Below, one piece after another: positions 45,097-54,762 of a stretch of 64,000 bases of DNA. Source of the stretch: Promethearchaeota archaeon. Lineage in GTDB: Archaea; Asgardarchaeota; Lokiarchaeia; Sigyniarchaeales; SOKP01. How positions within the stretch are numbered: position 1 is the first letter of the stretch; the number at the start of each line of letters is the position of its first letter. The notes under the pieces are model-generated. The model did no database searches. It was not told where the DNA came from and saw only the letters and a program-made list of their open reading frames with translations. The position numbers and the translations under genes are program-made. Location of the stretch: positions 186,001 through 250,000 of the forward strand of contig JAUWGH010000003.1 of assembly GCA_030606485.1 (NCBI GenBank). The letters run 5' to 3'.

Positions 45097-46854
45097 TTAT
45101 TGTTCATAGTAGAAGTTTTTAATTTCTTGAGTTGTTGTTATTTGAGAAGGAGATTTATCATCTCTGAAGCGCAAGAAAACAGGAAATCGTATTGAAAAAC
45201 CAGTTTTAGATTCAGAAGATTTTCCAGCGTCAAATTTTTCACTTATAGTAATCTCATCACCAATAATTTCTATTACTACTTTAGGTTCAAACCAGATATC
45301 TGGCTCTTCCTTAGCGATAACATTAATTGGTTTTTTCCCAATCTCGTACTCCTTCATTTTCTCTAAGATATCGTCCATAATTTCATCAGTAAATCCTGAA
45401 GCAATTCTTGTTAATGCCTCAAATTTATTATTTTCAGGATTATATATCGCACCTAATAATGTGCCATATACTCCTTTTCTTCTACCACGACCCCAATACC
45501 CTCCAATAAGGACGACATCAACTGAGTCCTTCATTTTTCCTCTTTCTAGACTTTTTAATTTAATCCACAAAAAGCCTCTATTTCCTGGTTGATAAAAAGA
45601 ATCTTCTTTAATGGATTTATTTATAATACCCTCACATCCAATTTCTCGCGATTCATTGAAAAATTCTACCATTTCGTCAGTGTTATTAATCTCTTTAGAA
45701 ACAACTATCTGAAGTTCATCCCGTTTAATAATAATTTCTTCTAACTTCTTTTTCCGTTTAAGAAATGAATGATTAATATATTCTTCTCCTTCACACATTA
45801 AAAGATCAAACAAAAAAACCGTTACAGGAATTTCTTTTGCCATTTTATCAATATCATATTTTCTTCTTCGTTTACTTAATACTTGAAAGGGGAGCATCTT
45901 TTCATAGAAAGGATCCATTGCAATCACTTCACCTTCAAATATAGCTACGTTTGCTTTAATATTCGATTTAATAATTTCACACACATCAGGATATCTATCG
46001 GTTATTTCGAGTAATTGTCTAGAAAATAATTTAATCTCATTATTTTTTTTATGGATTTGAAGGCGTTCTCCATCTAATTTCTGTTCTGCAATAAATTTAG
46101 GACCTAATTTATCCATAATTTCAGAATAATCTAATCTACTAGCGAGCATCATGCGTATTGGAACTCCATAAATAATTTTTAATTTTTTTAATGCATCAAG
46201 ACCTTGAGTAATTAATATTTGAGCGATTTCACCTAAATCAGGATGAATGTTGAATGCACGTTCAATTTCTTCTCTATTATTTTTATTATCGGTTAATCCT
46301 TCAGCTAATGCATCAATAATGGTCATGGTAGACACACCCATCCTTAATGTAGAAGTTATTATTCTAAGCAAAAACTTAGCCTCTAAAGGAGAGCATTTTC
46401 CAAGAATACCTCTTAAAGATCTTAATTTTATATCTTGAGACCCTTTACCTGAAGCTTGCGATATCTTCAATAGCTCTGAATATATCTCTGAAATAGTTAA
46501 TGATTTTGTATCTCTAAATAGGGTTTGTTGTTGCTTTTTTTTCTTTAATATAATCTCAGCAGCTGAACCAATATCACCTTTTTTTAATAAAATCTCCTTG
46601 ATTCTCTTAGGACCCAATCCAGAATGAGTAGATAATGCCTCAATGATCATTTTTTCAGCAAGTCCAATCTTAGGGAATTGTTTTATGTTCGAAGTTAATT
46701 GACCTTGAGAGAGGTATATTACTTTATCAAAATCTATATACTTATTATTTTTCTTTAAATCTCGAAAAAAAGTAGAAAGAATATCTATCTTTTCAAGTCT
46801 TTTGGAAGTCTCCTCAAGGGATGCAAAAATTTTTGTTAAATCCTTAAATTCCAT
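45097..46854 (-). CDS. lig: ATP-dependent DNA ligase
   Basis: A 585-residue replicative-type ligase. Adenylation motif I is EQKLDGERLQIHK (lysine nucleophile), with later motifs FEGEVIA (III), EGIINKS (IV) and LWIKLKSLERG (V). The N-terminal DNA-binding domain has LGPKRIKEILLKKGDIG, and the C-terminal OB domain has VVLIGGYWGRGRRKG and RFPVFLRFRDDKSP. It seals nicks in replication and repair. It ends with IKNFYYEQ, suggestive of a PCNA-type terminal motif, though not an exact one. Confidence 0.95.
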   Translation of the reverse strand: MEFKDLTKIFASLEETSKRLEKIDILSTFFRDLKKNNKYIDFDKVIYLSQGQLTSNIKQFPKIGLAEKMIIEALSTHSGLGPKRIKEILLKKGDIGSAAEIILKKKKQQQTLFRDTKSLTISEIYSELLKISQASGKGSQDIKLRSLRGILGKCSPLEAKFLLRIITSTLRMGVSTMTIIDALAEGLTDNKNNREEIERAFNIHPDLGEIAQILITQGLDALKKLKIIYGVPIRMMLASRLDYSEIMDKLGPKFIAEQKLDGERLQIHKKNNEIKLFSRQLLEITDRYPDVCEIIKSNIKANVAIFEGEVIAMDPFYEKMLPFQVLSKRRRKYDIDKMAKEIPVTVFLFDLLMCEGEEYINHSFLKRKKKLEEIIIKRDELQIVVSKEINNTDEMVEFFNESREIGCEGIINKSIKEDSFYQPGNRGFLWIKLKSLERGKMKDSVDVVLIGGYWGRGRRKGVYGTLLGAIYNPENNKFEALTRIASGFTDEIMDDILEKMKEYEIGKKPINVIAKEEPDIWFEPKVVIEIIGDEITISEKFDAGKSSESKTGFSIRFPVFLRFRDDKSPSQITTTQEIKNFYYEQ

Positions 46855-46904
46855 CTTAAGAAGCCTTTTTTTAAAAAAAATAAGAAGAAATTAATTCTTT
46901 TATA

Positions 46905-47771
46905 TCATTTTAACATTTTTGAAAGTTCTACAAATCTTTCTTGGATAGCGGTCTTTTTTTGAGCGTCTATTCCCTTGAAAGAGTTTATTGAAAATTTAAT
47001 ACCTGTGCCTTCAATTTGAAATTCACACACCGGCCCATCCATAATCTCGACTGCTATACTTCCATCATCCTTTTTACTTGCCCAAACATCATTAAACTCT
47101 TCTAAAATTGAAACTAGGACAAATCCAATTCTTGCATCAGAGATAGTTGGGATTTCTTTTAAGGGTGTTGGCTCTTTTTCAACTGTTTTTGGAGGTTCTT
47201 CAATAGGAATTTTTGGTTCTGGTATTACAGTTTTAGGTATCTCCTTTTTAAGTTCATATTCTGTTGCGGGAGAAATAATTTTCTCTTCTGTCTTTACAGG
47301 TTTTAATTCAGGCTCTGAAATTTCCACTTTTTTCGGTTTTTCTTTAAGTATAGGGACAGAAGGAACTGCTGGTGTGGGCTTAGGGATTTCTTCAGGAGGT
47401 TTTTCTTTGCCAACGAGAGTAAAGGAAATAATATTATCTCCTATCTCTTGGTATTCACGATCTAACAATTTTTGAAATTCTTCATTTACTGCATCTGTTT
47501 CGGGATCCCTACCTATTTTTCTTTCATCAATTTCAATTAATTGTTTAATATCTCTACCCAGAATAGATTTTCCAATTTGATAACCATGTCCCTTAAGCGC
47601 TTCTGCTTGCCTTAAAGCTACTCTACGGGAGACTAAATTTTGTCTTTTTCCATGCCATAGCCATAATTTAAGATTCCCTTCGTCTAAAACAATAATTGAG
47701 CTATCAGATATAAGATTTTCTTTACCCCACTTAATTGGAGTAGAAACTCCACCTTCTTCAACGTTAAACAT
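46905..47771 (-). CDS. gelsolin-like domain protein with Pro-rich linker
   Basis: A 288-residue protein. Residues 1-120 read as a gelsolin-type domain: IIVLDEGNLKLWLWHGKRQN, then VSRRVALRQAEALKGHGYQ, matching the strand-helix core (family FILDxGxxIYVWxGKxA...A). A Pro/Glu/Lys-rich linker (about 125-205) contains several KTVIPEPKIPIEEP-like stretches. The C-terminal domain of about 75 residues (ISDARIGFVLVSILEEFNDVW to KMLK) is unrecognised. Asgard archaea encode gelsolin-family proteins that act on their actins, so an actin-binding or scaffold role is plausible but inferred. Neighbours are DNA ligase and a HisC homologue, without functional hint. Confidence 0.65.
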   Translation of the reverse strand: MFNVEEGGVSTPIKWGKENLISDSSIIVLDEGNLKLWLWHGKRQNLVSRRVALRQAEALKGHGYQIGKSILGRDIKQLIEIDERKIGRDPETDAVNEEFQKLLDREYQEIGDNIISFTLVGKEKPPEEIPKPTPAVPSVPILKEKPKKVEISEPELKPVKTEEKIISPATEYELKKEIPKTVIPEPKIPIEEPPKTVEKEPTPLKEIPTISDARIGFVLVSILEEFNDVWASKKDDGSIAVEIMDGPVCEFQIEGTGIKFSINSFKGIDAQKKTAIQERFVELSKMLK

Positions 47772-47983
47772 TAATAAATATGCTCGTGATTCAGATATTT
47801 TAAAACACCTGTTATTATTAATTTTTGATATTTATGTTTTTATGATTATTTTTTAGATTTACTATTATAATTAATATTAATTTTATTATAGTTAATTATT
47901 TTTTTAAAAACATTTAAAGATTAAAATTACCAATATTGAAATAATTATTATTGAGCGAAAACTAAAAAATTGTTGCATCATAA

Positions 47984-49072
47984 ATGGATTTAGAAAATTT
48001 ACTTAGAGAAGATTTTGACAAGATAGAACAATATATACCAGAAGAACAACCATCTGAAGCAGGATGGATTAAGTTAAACATAAATGAGAATCCATATCCC
48101 CCTCCACGGGTAATTTTAGATGAAATTAAAATGGCGATTAATGATAAGTTAAGATTATATCCCGAGCCAACTGGAAAAGATTTAAGGAAAATGATTAGTT
48201 CAGTTCTTTTAGTAGATAAAAAGACGCTAACTAATCCAAATAACATTTTTATAGATAACGGAGCCGATGGAGTTTTGGAAAATATTATGAAAGCTTTCAT
48301 CAATCCAGGAGATGAGGTAATTTATTTTTATCCAACATATGGATTATATAAAACATTGAGTACGATTTATAAAGCTAAAAAAAATGAAATAAAATTAAAT
48401 GATGATTTCTCAATTCCCGAAAGTGCATATTCACTAAAAGGTAAATTAATATTTATTAATTCACCAAATAATCCAAATGGAAAAGCATTCTCAAATGATG
48501 TAATTTTAAAAATTTGTAAGAATTTTCCAGGAATTGTTATTGTCGATGAGACTTATGGAGATTTCAGTCAAACTACCTCTTTACCTTTATTAAAGGAATT
48601 TAAGAATCTAATGATTGTTAGAACATTTTCTAGCTCATTTTCACTTGCTTCATTGAGAATTGGATACGCTGTTGCAAATGATAAAATCATTAAAGCAATG
48701 AATAAAGTAAGATTACCTTATAATGTTAACTATCTTGCGCAGATTGCCGCTATTTCTTGTATAAAACATCGAGATTTAGTCTTTAAGCAAAACCAGAAGG
48801 TAATTTCAGAAAGGAAAAGATTAGCAGAAGTATTATCTAAATACAATGGAATAAGTGTGGAACCTTCAGATACAAATTTTATATTCGTAAAATTCTCAGA
48901 TAAAAGTATTTGTTTAAAATTTATATGGGATTTAAAAGAAAAAAAAGTATTAGTACGACATATAAGTAGACCCGGATTATATCAATATATGAGAATTACA
49001 ATAGATACACCAGAGAATAATAATAAATTTTTAGAGATATTTAATGAACTTTCAAAAAAATATTTACAATAG
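47984..49072 (+). CDS. HisC-like aminotransferase homologue lacking the PLP lysine
   Basis: A 362-residue fold-type I aminotransferase homologue of the histidinol-phosphate aminotransferase group. INENPYPPPRVILDEI, INSPNNPNGKAFS (Asn165), IVDETYGDFS (Asp188), LRIGYAV (Arg225) and YMRITIDT are conserved. The Schiff-base segment, RTFSKAFxLAGLR in HisC, reads RTFSSSFSLASLR, so the lysine is Ser217 (AGC at 48632). Without it, normal transamination is not expected. The protein may be inactive, repurposed, or the site of a sequencing or assembly error. No other his gene is nearby, consistent with a non-biosynthetic role. Confidence 0.85.
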   Translation: MDLENLLREDFDKIEQYIPEEQPSEAGWIKLNINENPYPPPRVILDEIKMAINDKLRLYPEPTGKDLRKMISSVLLVDKKTLTNPNNIFIDNGADGVLENIMKAFINPGDEVIYFYPTYGLYKTLSTIYKAKKNEIKLNDDFSIPESAYSLKGKLIFINSPNNPNGKAFSNDVILKICKNFPGIVIVDETYGDFSQTTSLPLLKEFKNLMIVRTFSSSFSLASLRIGYAVANDKIIKAMNKVRLPYNVNYLAQIAAISCIKHRDLVFKQNQKVISERKRLAEVLSKYNGISVEPSDTNFIFVKFSDKSICLKFIWDLKEKKVLVRHISRPGLYQYMRITIDTPENNNKFLEIFNELSKKYLQ

Positions 49073-49109
49073 TAATTAAAAAAAAATAATAGAAAAGAGC
49101 CATTAACTC

Positions 49110-50279
49110 ATGCTTTTTGGAAGAGAATTAGAAAAAATTCAATGTAAAAGTTGTGGTTATGTAATAACTAAACCATTTCCATTGGATCAATTATGCCCAA
49201 ATTGTAAAAAATTTCTTCCAAATTTATTTGAGGTTTTAGCAAAAGCGGAAGATGAGAAAAAACTAATAAAAGGGATTCCAAAAGAAATTCAAAAAGTAAC
49301 TAAAACTCCAGCATCTGAACTTTCTAGTAAAGTAAAAGTGAAAAAAAAAGCGGTTAGGACAATAGAATTATCTAATGATGAAATTGAAGTTAAAACAGGA
49401 GAAGAGTATATTAAATTATTAGGTATTATCACCCAAAATCGGATACCTATATTTTGCAGCAATGTAAGATATAATTATTTACTTGAACTTGCTTGTAATC
49501 TTGATTTTATAGCAAGTAGTATTTTGGGTGGGGAATTAGACCAAATGATGTTAGAATCAATAGAAACTCAAAAAATGGAGAATTGTATTTTTGTAATAGA
49601 TAAAAGCATAATTTATATACTATATGGAAAATTTCCGAATAAAAAAGGGTACTGGCTAATAGAACAAATGAAAAAAAACCTTGATGCCGCCCTAGAGGGC
49701 TTAGATCCAGATCAGTTAGAAAAAATTCAAGCCCATAACATTTCCCTGAAATTGGAATCTGCATTAAAATATTGCATACTGGAATATATTAAACTTCAGG
49801 AAGTATTTAGTGATAAAAAAATCCCATTTGTCGAGGACACACTGAGAGTTCATTATTTTGGATTATCATCTCAATCAATTGGAATTATATCATTATTATT
49901 AGGTGAAGAATTACCAATTGTATATAAAGGTCCAACTTCTTCCCCTCAAGAAGAATTAGAAATAAAAGAGTCATTAGTAACTGCTACGGTAGAAGCGATG
50001 GCAGCAAATACAGCTGGAAATACCGGTGCTATGCCTAGATGGATTGCAGTAAAATTAGGTTTTCAAAATTATCGTTTCTTAACCTTTACACAATTAGAAA
50101 AAGATTATATTATTAATATGTTGAGTGAAGGTAATATTGAAAAACTGGAAAAAGTGGAAAAATTATTACAAAATGTTGTACAAGATGCAGTACAAACCAA
50201 ATTCCACGGTGATTTAAGACCGTTTAATAAATTAAAAACTGATTTAAAAATCTTTTTTGAAAAAAAAGTATTTTCTTAG
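49110..50279 (+). CDS. unknown protein with N-terminal zinc ribbon
   Basis: A 389-residue protein that begins with a zinc ribbon, CKSCGY...CPNCKKFLPN, at about residues 11-36. A Lys-rich linker and a mostly helical domain follow (LLELACNLDFIASSILGGELDQ; LEGLDPDQLEKIQAHNISLK; VTATVEAMAANTAGNTGAMP). There is no membrane segment. I do not recognise the family. It follows the HisC-like gene by 37 bp on the same strand and may be co-transcribed with it. Confidence 0.6.
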   Translation: MLFGRELEKIQCKSCGYVITKPFPLDQLCPNCKKFLPNLFEVLAKAEDEKKLIKGIPKEIQKVTKTPASELSSKVKVKKKAVRTIELSNDEIEVKTGEEYIKLLGIITQNRIPIFCSNVRYNYLLELACNLDFIASSILGGELDQMMLESIETQKMENCIFVIDKSIIYILYGKFPNKKGYWLIEQMKKNLDAALEGLDPDQLEKIQAHNISLKLESALKYCILEYIKLQEVFSDKKIPFVEDTLRVHYFGLSSQSIGIISLLLGEELPIVYKGPTSSPQEELEIKESLVTATVEAMAANTAGNTGAMPRWIAVKLGFQNYRFLTFTQLEKDYIINMLSEGNIEKLEKVEKLLQNVVQDAVQTKFHGDLRPFNKLKTDLKIFFEKKVFS

Positions 50280-50388
50280 CAGCTTTAATAATAACTATTA
50301 AAAAAAGAAAAGATCATTATTCTTTATCAAAAACATATCCACCAACAACACATTTAAATATTTTGATGCAAAAAGAGATTAAATTCTT

Positions 50389-51081
50389 TTAATTTTTCTT
50401 TCTTCCTTTCAATTTTAATGAATAGAATGTATTTATAAAAATTATAGAATATACCAGAATTACCAGTAATAGATACCACCATTGTGTGAAGATCGCCGTA
50501 ACCCATTCTTGATGGGCAATTGGAAATATAATTAAACTCTCAATAATTAAAACCAAAATTAACCATAAAGGCGCTGTTGAAATGCTGATTAGGAAGCCGA
50601 GAAATCCTAAAACGATCCCAAAAATTACATCAATGAAATAATGGGAACCAAGATAGATCCTACTAAAACATACTAAAAAAGAAATAATAACTAAAAATGG
50701 AATAAGTATCCATAAATTTAATAAAAATATAATTGCACAAGACATCGAAATTATATTGTAACAATGCCATGAAGGAAAACTTGGGGAAATTTGTGGTCTA
50801 TCCAAAAAAATAATTCCATCAATTTGTTGAAAAGGGCGCTTTCTCTTAATGATATATTTTAAAGGCACAACTAAATAGATTCCTGCTAATAAATTTCCTC
50901 CAAGAACGATGAAAATATTTGGATCATACCATATAAATAGAAAAAATGCCAAAATACCTAACCATATAGGTTCCTGACCAAAAAATGCAAAAAATTTAAT
51001 GATAGGAGTTAAATAATTATTCTTAAAACTATTAAGTCTTAAGGTTATTTCTTTATCAAATAGAATAATCTTCTCGAACAT
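50389..51081 (-). CDS. PAP2-family membrane phosphatase
   Basis: A 230-residue, about six-helix membrane protein with the three phosphatase motifs: KYIIKRKRPF, SPSFPSWHCYNI and SRIYLGSHYFIDV. The second motif has PSWH where PSGH is usual. It probably dephosphorylates a lipid phosphate such as an isoprenoid diphosphate or phosphatidate at the membrane. Single gene, with a 520 bp largely empty region upstream. Confidence 0.85.
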   Translation of the reverse strand: MFEKIILFDKEITLRLNSFKNNYLTPIIKFFAFFGQEPIWLGILAFFLFIWYDPNIFIVLGGNLLAGIYLVVPLKYIIKRKRPFQQIDGIIFLDRPQISPSFPSWHCYNIISMSCAIIFLLNLWILIPFLVIISFLVCFSRIYLGSHYFIDVIFGIVLGFLGFLISISTAPLWLILVLIIESLIIFPIAHQEWVTAIFTQWWYLLLVILVYSIIFINTFYSLKLKGRKKN

Positions 51082-51601
51082 ATTTTTAATAAAAAATCCG
51101 TATTTAATTTTTTATATGTTAATAACAGAAAAAATTAAATCTTTTTTAAATAGTAATCTAATTATTTTAACTATATAGTTACCAAAAATAATAAATTCCA
51201 TAAAGATTAATATCGGTTGATAATATCCTTGAATTCTTTAGAGTTTTTCACTTTATAGAAAATCTGTTGTCTTGTTAAATTTAAATGCTTATTTTGCTTG
51301 TTTATTACAAGAAAGAATTAATTTTGCATCGGATCAGCTCCGAGGGTATCCCTCAATTGTGGAAAAGAATTCCCATATCGGGAAAATAAAACGGAAAGTA
51401 TTCCCAAATACTCTTGTAGTGGATGGGATAGAGGCGTTCGGACTAATGCCACAAGTAGTTTGTCAAAATCTGTTTGATAATATTATTTGAAATAATTTGA
51501 ATACAATTTTATTCATTTTAATAGTCTGAAGATTTTATATATTTAGTAATGTAATATATATCTATTTAAAATAACAATTTTACATAAAAAGGAATTTAAT
51601 C
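51082..51601. other. 520 bp divergent gap, contains a doubtful 72-codon ORF
   Basis: Between the PAP2 and MFS genes. Bases 51272-51490 (+) hold a 72-codon frame, less AT-rich than its surroundings (its middle reads KIKRKVFPNTLVVDGIEAFG). This could be a small gene or a decayed fragment; no family was recognised. A 14 bp palindrome lies at 51168-51181. Otherwise nothing is seen. Confidence 0.35.
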
Positions 51602-52924
51602 ATGACTGAAAGTAAATCCAATTCAAAATGGATTGTATTGGTAATTATTTTAGCAGCAATGATTGCTTGGATGCATGATGGATACTCATTAGTTTTAATT
51701 AGCCTACTTGCTAACGATTTAAAGGCATATTTCGCAGTAAACGATGCTGCAATTGGTCTTGTTATATCGCTTCAATTCGTGTGCACAGTGCCTGGCGCCA
51801 TAATATTTGGCGAATTGGGAGATCGATTTGGACGTAAAAAAGCATTAATTATTTCAATAGCATGGGATGCAATTTTTTCATCATTAACTTCATTAGTCCC
51901 ACCAAATGGTTTTATACTTTTTGCTGTATTAAGAATGGTTTCTGGACTTGGTGTAAGCTGGGGAATTTCTTTCTCTTTAATTTCAGAACATTTTTCACCG
52001 AAAAAAAGAGGGGCTGCTGGTGGGTTGGTTCATTCGACATTTGTTGTTGGATATATCGCTGCGATTATCGTAACATTATTAATTGCACCGTTTGGATGGC
52101 AATTCTGCTTTATAACGGCTTTATTTCCCATACCATTTCTAATACTCTTCTGGTTTGCATTACCCGAATCGGAAATTTGGTCAGAATATGATAAAATAAC
52201 GAAAGAAAAAAAGGTTAAGCAAAAATTAAGAGTTAAAGAAATTTTTAGCGGAAAATGGCTAAAATTAACATTATCATTAATAATACTCTTCTGGTTGTGC
52301 GAAACGGCATATCACACATTAGTAGATTTTGCACCAGTTTTTTTTGAATACCTTTTTGCTCATCTAGGTTATTCAAATCCAGCAACTAGTTCATTAATGT
52401 TTATGCTAGTCCTTATGTTAATAGCAGCATTTGTATTAATTGGTTTCGGCGCATTAAGTGATTTTATCGGCAGAAAAAAGGCGTTTCTTATTGATAATAT
52501 ATTCGGCATTGTAGGTGGCTCAATATTTGGAATATTTCTTTTACTGATGTTTGATAGTTCAATGATTATGGTAGCGGCAATATTAATTACGGTTTCATTT
52601 GGTCTTCATGGCATCTTTGGTGTGTGGTCTTCTGAATTGTATGATACTGAAGTAAGAGCATCAGCAAATTCCATTATATTTTCAATTGCACGTGGGGCAA
52701 GTCTTGGAGCGTTTTTTGTGGGATTAATTTCTGATAGTTTAAATCCATACACTACTACAGCAGAAAGGTTAGCAAATCCATTTATTTCACTTCAAGCATT
52801 AGGCACTGGAATGTTGCTTTGTCTATTAGCATATATTGGGGTATTTATCGTTTTATTCTTCGTACCAGAACCTAAAGATAAAATAATCACAGCTATAAAA
52901 AAACCGAAAATTCTTGAATCTTAA
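51602..52924 (+). CDS. major facilitator superfamily transporter
   Basis: A 440-residue twelve-helix MFS protein of the sugar/aromatic-acid carrier type. Motif A, GDRFGRKKAL, lies after helix 2 and is repeated as SDFIGRKKAF in the second half. Helix 1 reads WMHDGYSLVLISLLANDL. A cytoplasmic loop (EYDKITKEKKVKQKLRVKE) separates the halves. The substrate is unknown; organic anions are plausible. It stands alone and is followed by a T-tract terminator. Confidence 0.88.
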   Translation: MTESKSNSKWIVLVIILAAMIAWMHDGYSLVLISLLANDLKAYFAVNDAAIGLVISLQFVCTVPGAIIFGELGDRFGRKKALIISIAWDAIFSSLTSLVPPNGFILFAVLRMVSGLGVSWGISFSLISEHFSPKKRGAAGGLVHSTFVVGYIAAIIVTLLIAPFGWQFCFITALFPIPFLILFWFALPESEIWSEYDKITKEKKVKQKLRVKEIFSGKWLKLTLSLIILFWLCETAYHTLVDFAPVFFEYLFAHLGYSNPATSSLMFMLVLMLIAAFVLIGFGALSDFIGRKKAFLIDNIFGIVGGSIFGIFLLLMFDSSMIMVAAILITVSFGLHGIFGVWSSELYDTEVRASANSIIFSIARGASLGAFFVGLISDSLNPYTTTAERLANPFISLQALGTGMLLCLLAYIGVFIVLFFVPEPKDKIITAIKKPKILES

Positions 52925-52940
52925 AATTTAATTTTAACAA

Positions 52941-52958
52941 TTTTTCTCTTTTTTTTTT
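52941..52958 (+). terminator. candidate T-tract terminator of the MFS gene
   Basis: T-rich run (five T, CTC, then ten T) 20 bp after the MFS stop, before the convergent metallo-beta-lactamase gene. Composition-based call. Confidence 0.45.
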
Positions 52959-53034
52959 ATTTTGAGATAACTCATCTTTTGATTAATTAAAAAAACTTAA
53001 GTTTTTAAAAAAAAAATTAGTGGTTAAAATCATT

Positions 53035-54318
53035 TCAATTTAGTTTCAAATCTTTTATTTTCTCTTTAATTTGATAAATTGCATTGTCTATTATATTAGC
53101 TGCTATGAAAGATGTCTCATCGTTTGCTTTTTGTTTCAATATTTTATACTTTAAATTAAAAGCTTCCAAGAGTATTTTATTATGCATTTCATCGGTTCCT
53201 TTTATTATAATATCAAGAATATGAAGGGATAATTGTAATTTTCCTTCTTCAAATAGTTTTTTAGCATGTTCAATATAGTTCTCTTCGCTATTCAATCTCA
53301 AAAATTCTTTTGCAATCTCTTCTGACTTAGCTGGAAACAGATCTGTTGGATTTCCGCTATTATACCAACCATGATATAATCTATAACTTGCATGTATTGC
53401 AAAACGAACACACCCGTACATTGGTCTTAAATATTTATGTTTTTTGAATTTCTCCGGATAAATCTCAAGTATTTCATGGTATATCTGTTCAAACCATTTA
53501 CCTTCATTTAATCTTTTTACAACCTCATCATGTACAAAATGCATAGCCTCTGCTGTAATTGATAAGACATCTTTTACTTTTTCTTTACCTTCAACTAAAG
53601 GACCATGCCCGGGAATTAAATAGTCAGCGTGTTTTTCCATCATCCTTTCCATTGCTATAGCCCATTGTTTAGGATATCGTTGCACTTTATATGGATTGCC
53701 AACATTAGGGAAAGAAGAGACCATCAAATCTCCCGCACATATGAGCTTTTTTTCTGGTACCCATAACCAAATTGAATCGTCAGTTTCACCTTTATCATGA
53801 TAGATATTAAAAGTACAATCACCTAATTTAAATGAATATTCTGCCTTATTTCCATGTATAATTATAGTAGGATCAAGTGTTTCATGTGCTGAAACAAGAA
53901 TCTTTTGTCTCTTACCAGATACGGAAGCAAATTGTTGTTTGTTTAACCAATTATGATAGTTATCTAACATTCTATATTTTTCAAATCTTCTTTCGCAATT
54001 TTCGTGGGCAATTATTTGAGGCATCTCCCAACCTTTTTCCTTAATTTCTTCAATGAACGGTGCATACCCAAAACAATGGTCAAAATGTCCATGTGAATAG
54101 ATAATATATTTAACCTGTTTATTCGTAAATTCTCGAACCTCTTTAAATGTCCTTGGGCCATATTGCACTATGGGAAGATCAAATATTACTAAACCGTCAT
54201 CAGTTTCAATAACACCCGTATTACCCATGCCGGGGATTATATGGCATGAATTGTCTGCAAACGTGGAAGATGGAAACATTCCAAACCAATCACGCATACC
54301 TTGATTTGTAACTCTCAT
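53035..54318 (-). CDS. alkylsulfatase-like metallo-beta-lactamase hydrolase
   Basis: A 427-residue binuclear metal hydrolase. The metal-binding motif is SHGHFDHCFGY, with later YHDKGETDDSIWLW, CAGDLMVS and LIPGHGPLV. After residue 230 a helical domain (VRFAIHASYRLYHGWYNSGNPTDLFP) matches the dimerisation region of SdsA-type alkyl sulfatases. A final helical tail of about 70 residues replaces the SCP2-like C-terminal domain usual in those enzymes. It probably cleaves a sulfate or phosphate ester, or another ester, in the cytoplasm, since there is no signal peptide. Confidence 0.83.
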   Translation of the reverse strand: MRVTNQGMRDWFGMFPSSTFADNSCHIIPGMGNTGVIETDDGLVIFDLPIVQYGPRTFKEVREFTNKQVKYIIYSHGHFDHCFGYAPFIEEIKEKGWEMPQIIAHENCERRFEKYRMLDNYHNWLNKQQFASVSGKRQKILVSAHETLDPTIIIHGNKAEYSFKLGDCTFNIYHDKGETDDSIWLWVPEKKLICAGDLMVSSFPNVGNPYKVQRYPKQWAIAMERMMEKHADYLIPGHGPLVEGKEKVKDVLSITAEAMHFVHDEVVKRLNEGKWFEQIYHEILEIYPEKFKKHKYLRPMYGCVRFAIHASYRLYHGWYNSGNPTDLFPAKSEEIAKEFLRLNSEENYIEHAKKLFEEGKLQLSLHILDIIIKGTDEMHNKILLEAFNLKYKILKQKANDETSFIAANIIDNAIYQIKEKIKDLKLN

Positions 54319-54762
54319 AATTTTTACTTACTCAACATTTTTTTAATTTTTTATTAATTAAAACTATACTTCTTGACTTATATAAAAATTAAACTCATAA
54401 TATAAAATCATTCAACTATTGAATTTTACTAAAAAATCAAATAAAGTAAAGACGATATAATTTCCCATTATTCAAAAATAGAAATTCATTACCTATTTAT
54501 AAACTTGAGAAAAGAGCTATTCCAATTTGTAATATAAGAGTAAAAATATTATTGAATCTTTTTTTATGAAAAATTATAGTTCAAAAATTTACCATTTCAA
54601 TTTAAATAACGGTATCAGAGTTATTAGTCTTAAACATTTTAAACATATTTTCTAAATGAAGATTTTATTGAAAATTCTTATTAATCAATTTTTTTCATTT
54701 CTCTTGTAATTCTCAAATAAATAAGAGAAATCTTAAAATTTACTTAAAACGAAATAAATAGT
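54319..54762. other. 444 bp AT-rich divergent gap
   Basis: Promoter region between the hydrolase and the LutA-like operon. A 9 bp inverted repeat (ATTTCTCTT at 54697-54705, AAGAGAAAT at 54723-54731) lies 32 bp before the start codon. No ORF or RNA is supported. Confidence 0.5.

Noticed and set aside
51168-51181. 14 bp palindrome TAACTATATAGTTA upstream of the PAP2 gene
   Set aside because: Several such AT palindromes are expected by chance in 64 kb of this composition.
54697-54731. 9 bp inverted repeat with 17 bp spacer before the LutA-like gene
   Set aside because: Position is suitable for an operator, but short arms and a long spacer make chance likely.
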